DNA of 9,983 nt from Candidatus Hebobacteria bacterium (lineage in GTDB: Bacteria; Armatimonadota; Hebobacteria; Hebobacterales; Hebobacteraceae): contig JALGTT010000036.1 of NCBI GenBank assembly GCA_029821235.1, positions 6,765-16,747 on the forward strand. Direction: 5' to 3'. The notes beneath the pieces were generated by a model, which ran no database searches, had not been told where the DNA came from, and saw only the letters and a program-made list of their open reading frames with translations. This document shows positions 1 through 7,098 of this stretch, one piece after another (position 1 is the first letter of the stretch; each line of letters begins with the position of its first letter). The position numbers were made by a program, and so were the translations under genes.

Positions 1-416
1 CGCGGCACCGATCTGGCAAGTTGGCCGGGGGGCACATTGCGTCCGGGATCAACCGCCCACTCGGCACAGGGGCCCAGCACCAGGGTGACCTCCAGGCCGT
101 GTGTGCGCGCCGCCTCCACCGCCGCGTCGTCCGCCCTCCAGACGAACTCGCCCGGCCTGGGCTCGACGCGGTTCCAGTCCAGCGTCCAGCGCACCCCCTG
201 TACGCCCGCGGAGGCGAGCCGGGACAACTCCGCGGCGCGCTCATCCGGGGAGAGTGCAGGCAGATCGAGGTCCGCCCCCAGGAAAGGGGCGGCCAGCGCG
301 CCGCCGGGCGCCAACAGGAGGCAGGCCAGCAGCGCCCACAGACAACGAAGCCGGGCCCAGCTCCCGCGGGAGCGCCGACCCGGCTTCAGACCTCTGAGTT
401 TCCGCGTTTCAGACAT
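1..416 (-). CDS. Exported glycoside-hydrolase-like TIM-barrel protein, N-terminal 138 residues (truncated by window edge)
   Basis: The reverse-strand frame is open from an ATG at 416 to the window edge. Residues 1-24 are rich in Arg and Lys. Residues 25-42 form a hydrophobic stretch (LWALLACLLLAPGGALA) that fits a signal peptide with cleavage near ALA-A. The mature part starts like a (beta/alpha)8 glycosidase of clan GH-A (families such as GH5, GH39, GH42): a G-V-R-W strand (74-77), the D-W-N-R-V-E-P-R-P-G-E-F-V-W segment (80-93), a helix (DDAAVEAARTHG), then the strand L-E-V-T-L-V-L-G-P with A-E-W-A (118-121). This is the usual 'who acts, in what place' start of such barrels. The catalytic glutamates would lie beyond the window, so family and substrate cannot be given. 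Start choice is uncertain: neither the ATG at 416 nor an in-frame ATG at 446 has a good Shine-Dalgarno. The site of action is probably outside the cytoplasmic membrane. Confidence 0.75.
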   Translation of the reverse strand, partial: MSETRKLRGLKPGRRSRGSWARLRCLWALLACLLLAPGGALAAPFLGADLDLPALSPDERAAELSRLASAGVQGVRWTLDWNRVEPRPGEFVWRADDAAVEAARTHGLEVTLVLGPCAEWAVDPGRNVPPGQLARSVP

Positions 417-417
417 G

Positions 418-437
418 TTCGCGGGCAGGCCCGCGAA
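418..437. repeat. Perfect 8-bp inverted repeat with 4-nt loop, next to the glycosidase start
   Basis: TTCGCGGG (418-425) and CCCGCGAA (430-437) pair perfectly around a 4-base loop. In the minus-strand transcript this forms a very stable GC hairpin that ends one base before the ATG at 416. No U-run follows on the minus strand, so it is not a canonical intrinsic terminator. If translation begins at ATG 416 the hairpin would bury the ribosome-binding region; if it begins at the in-frame ATG 446 the hairpin lies inside codons 4-10. It may limit translation of the downstream gene or mark the end of the small-protein transcript. Confidence 0.6.
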
Positions 438-448
438 TCCCGCCATCA

Positions 449-497
449 GGCGCCGCCCGGCGCACCTGACGATCCCTCGGCTCGGCGCCGCCCGGCG
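449..497. repeat. Two copies of a 14-bp direct repeat in the spacer upstream of the glycosidase
   Basis: GGCGCCGCCCGGCG occurs at 449-462 and again, identical, at 484-497, with starts 35 bp apart. Each copy contains the palindrome GGCGCC. They lie in the 115-nt spacer between the small secreted protein gene (stop at 532) and the glycosidase ATG at 416, where nothing else is coded. They could be a regulator-binding pair or leader structure. In DNA this GC-rich, chance cannot be excluded. Confidence 0.4.
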
Positions 498-531
498 AGG
501 GCGGCCGCGCCGCAGGGAAATGGCGAGAGCG

Positions 532-765
532 TCACTGCTGCTCCGCGACGATGCGCTGCGCCTCCGCCATGGACAACCAGACGCCCTGCTCCTTGAACGT
601 CATCCAGCGCAGGTAGCCGGCCAGAGACATGTAGTTCGACTCGGCAGCGAAGGGCTGCAACCCGGACACGTTCGGGTAGTCAGCCGCCGCGGCCGGGGTC
701 GTTCCCATGGCAAACAGCATGGCCACCGCCACCAGGATCAACAGCGTCCAACCCATCTTGGTCAT
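532..765 (-). CDS. Small secreted protein, 77 aa, unknown function
   Basis: This short gene has a strong Shine-Dalgarno (AAGGGAGG at 773-780, 7 nt from the ATG), which argues that it is real. Residues 1-28 are a clear signal peptide: a short n-region (MTKMGW), a hydrophobic core (LLILVAVAMLFAM) and an alanine-rich AAAA before DY, with cleavage near 27-28. The mature peptide is only about 50 residues. It holds a polar N-terminal part with N-Y-M-S-L-A-G-Y-L-R-W (44-54), then a probable amphipathic helix with W-L-S-M-A-E-A-Q-R-I-V (63-73), ending E-Q-Q. It has no cysteines and no further membrane segment, so it is probably released or peripherally attached. I do not recognise a named domain. It lies 102 nt after the sensor kinase gene and before an exported glycosidase-like gene; co-transcription with either is possible but not shown. 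Confidence 0.8.
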   Translation of the reverse strand: MTKMGWTLLILVAVAMLFAMGTTPAAAADYPNVSGLQPFAAESNYMSLAGYLRWMTFKEQGVWLSMAEAQRIVAEQQ

Positions 766-772
766 CGTTCAG

Positions 773-780
773 CCTCCCTT
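773..780 (-). promoter_or_regulatory. Strong ribosome-binding site of the 77-aa secreted protein
   Basis: On the minus strand AAGGGAGG lies 7 nt before the ATG at 765. It is the best Shine-Dalgarno match in this half of the window and is the main evidence that the small gene is translated. In the 102-nt gap 766-867 between this gene and the kinase stop I see no convincing promoter or terminator, only a weak GGCG/CGCC hairpin close to the kinase stop. Confidence 0.75.
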
Positions 781-867
781 CATGTGTGAGAGCTATGTGA
801 CCGCACCTCAAGTGTTTGGCCTCCGAGGACAGTATCTCCTCGTCTCATTTGGCGACACCGCGCCCCA

Positions 868-3861
868 TCAGTGCTTCGGGAAGCGGATGAGCACGGTGAG
901 TCCATCCTTGCTCCTCAGTTCGAGCTTCCCCCGAAGGTCGGTCTCCACCACTCCCTTCACGATGTTCAATCCCAGGCTGGTGCAGTTCTCCAGGTCGAAC
1001 TTTGCCGGCAGGCCCGGGCCGTTGTCGCTCACCTGGACTATCACATCCCCGCCCACCTCCGAGAAGGTAACGGTCAGCCTGTCGGGCTTTCCGCCAGACA
1101 GGCCGTGTCTGAGGGCATTGTCCACCAGCTCGCCCAGCGCCACCGCGAGCCGAGAGGCCTTGTGGGAGGGAAGGCGAACCTGCGCGCCGGTCACCTTGGT
1201 CGCGACCGAACCGCGCGTGGCGCCCAGCACCGACTGCTTGAGCACCTGGATCACCCGCCGCGTCATCTGCCGCGCGTCCACCAGTTCCGGATCGCGGCTG
1301 GGCCCCAACTCGTGCACCACGGCCATGGTCTGGACATGGGCGATGGCCCGCTTGATCACCCCCTCCGGCGATAGTTTGCGGGACCGGCGCAGCTCGGTTC
1401 GCAACACCCCCGCCACCGACTCCAGGCTGTTGCGCACCAGATGGTTGATCTTGCCCATCAGAGCGGACACGAACTCGCACTGCCTGCGCACCTCCTGGCT
1501 CAGGTGCGCGTTCTCCACCGCCAGCGCGGCGGTGCCGGCAATGGCCGCCAACATCCGCTTCTGCTTCTCCGTGAACTGACGGGATTTGCGCCGATAGAGA
1601 CACAGCGCTCCCAGCGCCTCCCCGCGGGACATCATCGGCGCGCAGGCCCCGGCGCGGAGCCCCTCCGAGCGCGCCAGATCCCGATATCTGAACCTGCCGT
1701 CCCGACTCACGTCCGCGCTGGTGAGCACCGAGCCGGACTGAACGGCCTTCCCGGCCATTCCCTCTCCCGGCTTGAGCCTGATCGCCGTCTCGAGGGGCGT
1801 ATCCGGGGAGAATCCCCGCGCCGCCCTCACCACCAGATCGCGTGTCTGCCGGTCAACCAGCAGCAACAGCCCGGTGGGGGCGTCGAGAATGTCGCTGGCG
1901 TGTGCGAGCACCGCCTCCAGCGCCTCGTTCAAGTCCTCGGAGGCGGCCAACTTTCGGGACAACTCGAACAACTTCGTGAGATCGTCGAGATGCTGCACCA
2001 CATCCCGGTAGAGGAGCGCGCTCTGCAGGGCCAGCGCTCCCTGGTTGGCATAGGCCGCCAGCAGGGCCCTCAGGTGAGTGGGGAAACGCCGCGGGCGGTC
2101 GTCGCCCACCACCAGCAGTCCTCGCAGTCCCTGCTGAGTCGTCATCGGGGCACACAGCAGCGACTTGGCGTTCAGCCATTTCACCAGCGGATCCTCGCCG
2201 CGGCCCTCCCGTTCTGCATCGCACACCGCCTCCGGAGCCCCGGAATCGAGGGCCTTCGCGCCCACGTGTTTGTCCTCCAGAGGAGGGACTTCCGCCTCCT
2301 CCATCCCCACACACCCGGCCCACAGCGGCGCCAGGTCGCCTTTCTCGTTCGGAAGCAGGATCGCCGCCCGGGGCGCCCCCAGCGCCTTGGCCGCCCCCTC
2401 GGCCACCGCATTGGCGATCTTGTCCACCTCCAGGGTGGCCGCAATGTGGGTGCTCACCCAGGTGAGATCGGCCATCTCCAGCAGCCGGCGCTGCATGTCC
2501 TCAAACAGTTGGAGATTCTCGATGGCGACCGCACTCTGGGCGGCAAAGGCGGAGAGCACCTCGCGGTCCAGCCGGCGAAAGGCATCCTCGGATTCGCTCA
2601 TCAGGATCAGCACGCCCACCGGCTGACCCCGAACCGGGAGGGCGAGGCCGAGAGCGCTGCCGATACCGGCCGCGTGCAATTGCTCGTTGATCTCCGCGTG
2701 TTTGGCCTTCGGCCGCCACCAGAGGTTGTCCCCGGACTCCGCGCTGGTCAGCTCCGCCATCGCCGAAAGAATGGACGTATCGGGGAGCCGCGGAAACTCT
2801 GGGACCCCCTCGCTGGCCCGCACCATGGGCCGCCCCTCATCATCCGCGAGCAGCAGACAGCAGGCGTCCGCCCCCGTGGTGCGAACGGCAAGACGACACA
2901 CCGCGCCCAGCAACTCCTTGAGGTCCAGCGCGGAGGCCAGCGCGTGCCCGAGATCCGCGATGCACTGCTGGTGCTCATCCGCCGAGTGTCGCTGGCGGTC
3001 TTCGAGTGCCCTGGTGCGGAGCACGGAGGCCGCCTGCTGAACCAGGCCGACCAGGAAAGACAGCACCTCGGCGGAAATGCCCCCCTGGTGAATGCTGAGC
3101 GCCCCCACCCAGCGTTCGCCGTCATGGGCCCGCACCACCACCCCCTCCTTTGCTCCCACCTGGCTCAGAAAGGCCGCGTGCTCCTGTTTCTCGGGCCGCA
3201 GCCGGATCACCGCCGCCTGGTCCGCCTCCGCCTTCCCGCTCCAGAACCCATCCGGGGGCTGAAATGTCTTTGCCTTGCCCTCCAGCCGCACCCCGCGGGT
3301 GCGGCTGGCGGTCAGCCGCCCGTCCCCCTCCGCCTGCTCCCACCACACCAGTCCCGCGTCGGGGCAGGCGCGCGCCGCCCATTCCAGCACCGCCTGAATC
3401 ACCGCGGAGGAGCGCTTCGCCCGCTGAATCTCGACCGCGGCCTCCCACGCCATCTCCGGCCCCACCGCGGGGGAGGACGGCTCGGGGGATTGGTCCGCCT
3501 CCGTGCGCTCCCGGGCCAACCGCCGGAGGGTGTGGCCGAGGGCCGCGATCACCCGCTCCCCCCCGTTGCCGACCCTGCCCTGCCGAAAGCACACCAGCGA
3601 CCTCTCTTCGAGGAGGATGATCGCCTCGTCGAGGTCATGGGGGGAGCACTGGGCCGTTACGCCGTTGGTGATCGCGGCTAGGCACTTGTCGTCATCGAGG
3701 GGCCCGATGTCCTGCCACCATTCGTCCCGGCACCGGCCTCCCAACAACCTGTTGCCTGACCGTTCGAGATCACCAAGCCATGCGTAGATGACTTCCGCCG
3801 CTCCGCTCAGGTCCGGGCCGTTCTCTCCGCCCGGCTTTGTGTGCCCTCTCTCATCTGCCAC
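868..3861 (-). CDS. Soluble multi-GAF sensor histidine kinase (HisKA_2/HWE-like), 997 aa
   Basis: This is a large cytosolic sensor kinase with no membrane segment or signal peptide. Residues 20-122 are an unassigned, mostly helical domain. Four GAF-type modules follow: about 148-283 (the most divergent), 300-455, 461-617 and 629-786; the last has the classical K-P-G-E-G-M-A-G-K-A motif at 697-706. The kinase core begins near 788. The dimerisation/phosphoacceptor box is K-I-N-H-L-V-R-N-S-L with His807 as the likely phosphorylated residue, in the style of the HisKA_2/HWE families (H-R-V-K-N-N-L), not classical HisKA. The ATPase domain shows the N box E-L-V-D-N (Asn915), D-N-G-P-G-L-P (946-952) and G-L-N-I-V-K-G (964-970). 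The ligands of the GAF modules cannot be told from sequence. The GTG start at 3861 is the first usual start after an in-frame stop at 3880-3882, and its Shine-Dalgarno is weak. No response regulator is nearby, so the partner is unknown. Confidence 0.9.
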   Translation of the reverse strand: MADERGHTKPGGENGPDLSGAAEVIYAWLGDLERSGNRLLGGRCRDEWWQDIGPLDDDKCLAAITNGVTAQCSPHDLDEAIILLEERSLVCFRQGRVGNGGERVIAALGHTLRRLARERTEADQSPEPSSPAVGPEMAWEAAVEIQRAKRSSAVIQAVLEWAARACPDAGLVWWEQAEGDGRLTASRTRGVRLEGKAKTFQPPDGFWSGKAEADQAAVIRLRPEKQEHAAFLSQVGAKEGVVVRAHDGERWVGALSIHQGGISAEVLSFLVGLVQQAASVLRTRALEDRQRHSADEHQQCIADLGHALASALDLKELLGAVCRLAVRTTGADACCLLLADDEGRPMVRASEGVPEFPRLPDTSILSAMAELTSAESGDNLWWRPKAKHAEINEQLHAAGIGSALGLALPVRGQPVGVLILMSESEDAFRRLDREVLSAFAAQSAVAIENLQLFEDMQRRLLEMADLTWVSTHIAATLEVDKIANAVAEGAAKALGAPRAAILLPNEKGDLAPLWAGCVGMEEAEVPPLEDKHVGAKALDSGAPEAVCDAEREGRGEDPLVKWLNAKSLLCAPMTTQQGLRGLLVVGDDRPRRFPTHLRALLAAYANQGALALQSALLYRDVVQHLDDLTKLFELSRKLAASEDLNEALEAVLAHASDILDAPTGLLLLVDRQTRDLVVRAARGFSPDTPLETAIRLKPGEGMAGKAVQSGSVLTSADVSRDGRFRYRDLARSEGLRAGACAPMMSRGEALGALCLYRRKSRQFTEKQKRMLAAIAGTAALAVENAHLSQEVRRQCEFVSALMGKINHLVRNSLESVAGVLRTELRRSRKLSPEGVIKRAIAHVQTMAVVHELGPSRDPELVDARQMTRRVIQVLKQSVLGATRGSVATKVTGAQVRLPSHKASRLAVALGELVDNALRHGLSGGKPDRLTVTFSEVGGDVIVQVSDNGPGLPAKFDLENCTSLGLNIVKGVVETDLRGKLELRSKDGLTVLIRFPKH

Positions 3862-4085
3862 GTTGTCATCCGATTCCAGCTACGGGCCCGTGCCCTTGGT
3901 TTTCTCAAGTCCCGCAACTCGCCGATCCCTTCGGTCGAACCGCGCGCATCATCCGGCGAGCTCGGACAGCACTCGCCTTCGTCCCCAGATCACGCGGATG
4001 AACACTATCTCCAGATACCTTCTCCACCCTCCGCTCACCTATCGCGTCTTTCCGGCGTGCGTAACACTTCTGCAACATCTTGTGG
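3862..4085. other. Non-coding gap between comEA-like gene and sensor kinase
   Basis: These 224 nt hold no credible gene. The only open frame on the minus strand (TTG at 4099 to 3905, 64 codons) is Arg/Lys rich, lacks a ribosome-binding site and overlaps the end of the comEA-like gene. Two inverted repeats are visible: GGCGAG (3955-3960) with CTCGCC (3972-3977), and CGGT (3932-3935) with ACCG (3939-3942). Neither is followed by a T-run. This is the longest gap in the window, so the kinase probably has its own promoter here, but I cannot point to convincing -35 and -10 boxes. Confidence 0.45.
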
Positions 4086-4556
4086 TCATAGCGCGACAAG
4101 GTCGCGTATGGCGGCCAGGCGTTTCGCCCCGATCCCCGGCACGCTCAGCAGTTCGTCAACGCTCTCGAACCCATGTCCGCGCTGCTCGACTAGGTCCTGC
4201 CGGCGCTGGACTATCCGTTGCGCCAACACCGGGCCGATGCCTGGGAGGGCTTCCAGGTCGCGGGCGGTGGCGGTGTTGAGGTGAATGCGGGAGGCAGGGG
4301 AGGGCTGGGCAGGCTGCCTGGCGTTGCCCCAGTGCGGATCTTTTCCATCGTCCGCCTCGGGCGCGCCGGGCGCTTCCCTCCCGGCGGGGGCTGCGTCGGC
4401 CGCCTCTACTGCCGGGGCCTCCACCAGCAGCGGGGCGGGGCCGGCGGCCGCTCCCGCGCGCTTTCCCCGCTGGTATACCAGCACTCCGGTTCCGGCCAGC
4501 AGCAGCGCCACCAGCGCCACGAGCGCCGCCTGCTCTGCCCGCGAGAAGTAGAACAC
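4086..4556 (-). CDS. comEA: ComEA-type helix-hairpin-helix DNA-binding protein, membrane anchored, 156 aa
   Basis: Residues 1-9 are short and polar, 10-28 form one membrane anchor (ALVALVALLLAGTGVLVY), and 31-90 are an Ala/Pro/Glu-rich flexible linker. The C-terminal 65 residues are a ComEA helix-hairpin-helix repeat: I-H-L-N-T-A (91-96), the hairpin L-P-G-I-G (104-108) and a second hairpin V-P-G-I-G (139-143). ComEA proteins bind incoming double-stranded DNA outside the cytoplasmic membrane during natural transformation; the anchor-linker-HhH order and total length match. Helix-hairpin-helix proteins of this shape are also found in bacteria not known to be competent, so a role in DNA uptake is inferred. 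The GTG start at 4556 is preceded by GGAGG (4562-4566, spacing 5). The gene begins 20 nt after the leuS stop, so it is probably co-transcribed with leuS. No ComEC or other com gene is in the window. Confidence 0.85.
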   Translation of the reverse strand: MFYFSRAEQAALVALVALLLAGTGVLVYQRGKRAGAAAGPAPLLVEAPAVEAADAAPAGREAPGAPEADDGKDPHWGNARQPAQPSPASRIHLNTATARDLEALPGIGPVLAQRIVQRRQDLVEQRGHGFESVDELLSVPGIGAKRLAAIRDLVAL

Positions 4557-4576
4557 TCTCCCCTCCGTCTGCTTCC

Positions 4577-7075
4577 CTATTTAGCGACGATGTTCACCAA
4601 CCGGTCGGGCACCACCACGACCTGGCCGATGGTCTTCCCCTCCAGGTGAGCGCGCGCCCGTTCGGAGGCGAGCGCCATCTTTTCGAGTTCCTCCCGCGGG
4701 GTGCCCGCGGGAACGGTCAGCCGGTCCCTCAGCCTGCCGTTCACCTGCACCACCACCGTCACCTCCGCCTCCCTGGCCGCTTCGGTATCCCACCGCGGCC
4801 AGGTCTCGAGGTGTACGCTCTTCTCCATCCCCAACCGCTCCCAGAGTTCTTCGGCCAGGTGGGGGGCGAAGGGCGCGAGCAACTTGCACAGTTCCTCGCA
4901 CGCCTCCGAATACGCCGTCCTCAACCCGGGGTTGGCCTTCTCGTCCGAAAGGGCCGCGTCGTCCACCTCCGTGAGCGCATTCACCAACTCCATCATCGCG
5001 CTGATGGCGGTGTTGAAGTGCCACCTCTCGATGTCATCGGTAACCCGGTGGATGGTCTGATGGAGGCGCCGGCGGAGCGAGACGGCCTTGCCCGCCTCCA
5101 CCTTCGGGCGGGTGCGCCAGTCCCGGTCGAAGTGCGCGGCGCGGCCGGCCACCGCGCGCCAGGCGCGCTGGAGGAAGCGGGCCACCCCCTCGATGCCCCC
5201 CTCCTTCCAATCGGCCTCCTGGTCGGCCGGCGCGAGGAAGAGGTCATAGGTGCGGAGGGCGTCCGCGCCATACCGCGGGATCACCTCGTCCGGCCCCACC
5301 ACATTCCCCCGCGACTTGCTCATCGCCGCGCCGTCCTTGAGCAGCATCCCCTGGGTGAACAGCCGCGCGAAGGGCTCGTCGAAGCCGATCAGGCCCAGGT
5401 CGTAGAGCACCTTGGTGAAGAAGCGGGAGTAGAGCAGGTGGAGCACCGCGTGCTCGATCCCGCCGATGTACTGGTCCACCGGCAGCCAGTGGTCGGCCGC
5501 CTCGCGGGAGAAGGGCATCTCCTCGTTGTGCGGGTCCGCGTAGCGCAGGAAGTACCAGCACGACTCGATCCACTGGGCCATGGTGTCGGTCTCCCGGCGC
5601 GCCTCGCGCCCGCACTTGGGACAGGTGGTGACGACGAACGACTCCGCGGAGGGAAGCGCCTCCCCGGTGGCCGCGAAGGGCAGGTCGGTGGGCAGCACCA
5701 CCGGCAGGTCTGACTCGGGCACCGGCGCCATTCCACACTGGTCGCAGTACACCACCGGGATGGGCGTGCCCCAGTAGCGCTGCCGCGACACCAGCCAGTC
5801 CCGCAGCCGGTAGTTCACCCTCCGCTCGCCCACGCCCCGCTGCTCCAGCCAGTCGGCGATCTTCTCCTTGGCCTCCTCGCTGGGCAGGCCGTCGAACTGC
5901 CCGGAGTTGGTCTGCACCCCGGCCTCCACGTAGGCGGACTCCATCGTCTCCGGGTCCAGGGTCACGCCCGGGGGCTGAATCACCACCCGCACGGGCAGGC
6001 CCTTGGCGCGGGCAAACTCCAGGTCCCTCTGGTCGTGGGCGGGCACCGCCATGATCGCCCCGGTGCCGTATTCCAGCAGCACGTAGTCCGCGGTCCAGAT
6101 GGGTATCTCCTCGCCGTTGGCCGGGTTGATGGCGTTGACCCCCAGAGGAACGCCGTCCTTCGACGCCTCCGCCACCCGCTCCACATTGGTCCGCGCGGCC
6201 ACCTTCTCCCGGTAGGCGGCCACCTCGGCCGCCTTGGGCGATCCCGCCACCAGTTTATCCACCAGGGGGTGTTCAGGCGCCAGCACCACATAGGTCACCC
6301 CGAAGATGGTGTCTATGCGGGTGGTGAAGACGCGGATCTTCTCCTCCCTGCCGGCCACCTGGAGATCGAACTCCACGCCCTCGCTGCGGCCGATCCAGTT
6401 CGCCTGCATCACCCGCACCCGCTCGGGCCATTCGTTCAGTTTCTCCAGGTCGTCCAGCAGCCGGTCGGCGTACTCGGTGATGCGGAAAAACCACTGCTCC
6501 CGCTCCTGCTTGGTGACCGGCCCGTCGCACCGCCAGCATTTCCCGCCCTGGGCCTCCTCGTCGGAGAGCACGAACTGACACTTCGGGCACCAGTTGACGG
6601 GGGCCTTGGCGCGATAGGCGAGGCCGCGCTCCAGGAACTTCAGGAAGAACCACTGATTCCAGCGGTAGTAGCCGGGATCACAGGTGACCACCTCCCGGTC
6701 CCAATCGTAGGAGTTGCCCAGGGCGCGGAACTGCCTGCGCATCCGATCGATGCACTCATAGGTCCACTCCGCCGGATGCCGCTGGCGCTTCACCGCGGCC
6801 GCCTCGGCGGGCTGGCCGAAGGCATCGAAGCCCATGGGGTAGAGAACGGAGAAACCCTTCATGCGGTGGTAGCGCGCCACTACGTCTCCGATGCTGTAGT
6901 TGCGCACATGCCCCACGTGCACGTCGCCGGAGGGATAGGGGAACATCTCCAGGCAGTAGAACTTGGGCCGCGTCGCGTCCTCGGGGGTGCGGTAGATGCC
7001 CGCTTTCTCCCACCGCTCCTGCCATTTCGCCTCGATCGCCTGCGGATTGTAGTGGTCCCGATCTTCCACCGTCAT
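4577..7075 (-). CDS. leuS: Leucyl-tRNA synthetase, 832 aa
   Basis: This class I aminoacyl-tRNA synthetase charges tRNA-Leu with leucine using ATP in the cytosol. The signature motifs are present: the HIGH box as H-V-G-H (53-56), the zinc-ribbon cysteines 163, 166, 180 and 183, and the CP1 editing domain with T-T-R-I-D-T (251-256) and G-T-G-A-I-M-A-V-P-A-H-D (337-348, Asp348 being the editing aspartate). The KMSKS loop appears as A-M-S-K-S (584-588), and the C-terminal Q-V-N-G-R-L-R anticodon/C-terminal region is intact. Length is normal for bacteria. A longer in-frame GTG start at 7120 would overlap the previous gene; the ATG at 7075 fits better, with GGAGG at 7080-7084 and homology starting a few residues in (HYNPQAIEAKWQ). 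It lies 23 nt after the GxGD-protein gene and 20 nt before the comEA-like gene. Unusual residues near the active site are listed as a finding. Confidence 0.97.
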   Translation of the reverse strand: MTVEDRDHYNPQAIEAKWQERWEKAGIYRTPEDATRPKFYCLEMFPYPSGDVHVGHVRNYSIGDVVARYHRMKGFSVLYPMGFDAFGQPAEAAAVKRQRHPAEWTYECIDRMRRQFRALGNSYDWDREVVTCDPGYYRWNQWFFLKFLERGLAYRAKAPVNWCPKCQFVLSDEEAQGGKCWRCDGPVTKQEREQWFFRITEYADRLLDDLEKLNEWPERVRVMQANWIGRSEGVEFDLQVAGREEKIRVFTTRIDTIFGVTYVVLAPEHPLVDKLVAGSPKAAEVAAYREKVAARTNVERVAEASKDGVPLGVNAINPANGEEIPIWTADYVLLEYGTGAIMAVPAHDQRDLEFARAKGLPVRVVIQPPGVTLDPETMESAYVEAGVQTNSGQFDGLPSEEAKEKIADWLEQRGVGERRVNYRLRDWLVSRQRYWGTPIPVVYCDQCGMAPVPESDLPVVLPTDLPFAATGEALPSAESFVVTTCPKCGREARRETDTMAQWIESCWYFLRYADPHNEEMPFSREAADHWLPVDQYIGGIEHAVLHLLYSRFFTKVLYDLGLIGFDEPFARLFTQGMLLKDGAAMSKSRGNVVGPDEVIPRYGADALRTYDLFLAPADQEADWKEGGIEGVARFLQRAWRAVAGRAAHFDRDWRTRPKVEAGKAVSLRRRLHQTIHRVTDDIERWHFNTAISAMMELVNALTEVDDAALSDEKANPGLRTAYSEACEELCKLLAPFAPHLAEELWERLGMEKSVHLETWPRWDTEAAREAEVTVVVQVNGRLRDRLTVPAGTPREELEKMALASERARAHLEGKTIGQVVVVPDRLVNIVAK

Positions 7076-7079
7076 GCTG

Positions 7080-7084
7080 CCTCC
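7080..7084 (-). promoter_or_regulatory. Ribosome-binding site that fixes the leuS start
   Basis: GGAGG on the minus strand lies 4 nt before the ATG at 7075, inside the 23-nt gap after the TAG stop of the preceding gene (7099-7101). It supports the 832-residue form over the 847-residue form that begins at the GTG at 7120. Confidence 0.7.
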
Positions 7085-7098
7085 GATTGGCTCATTCC

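Noticed and set aside
766..867. Possible promoter or terminator in the gap after the kinase gene
   Set aside because: A GATACT-like -10 has no matching -35, and the GGCG/CGCC hairpin is only 4 bp without a T-run.
1441..3681. A 746-codon open frame on the plus strand opposite the sensor kinase
   Set aside because: It is the antisense of a convincing kinase gene, is full of Arg/Gly/Pro/His runs typical of high-GC shadow frames, and shows no domain.
3930..3945. A GGTTCGACC string resembling a tRNA T-loop on the minus strand
   Set aside because: The flanking five-base stem does not pair and no acceptor, D or anticodon arm is present.
3905..4099. A 64-codon minus-strand frame between the comEA-like gene and the kinase
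   Set aside because: It would start at TTG inside the end of the comEA-like gene without a ribosome-binding site, is highly basic, and has no recognisable feature.
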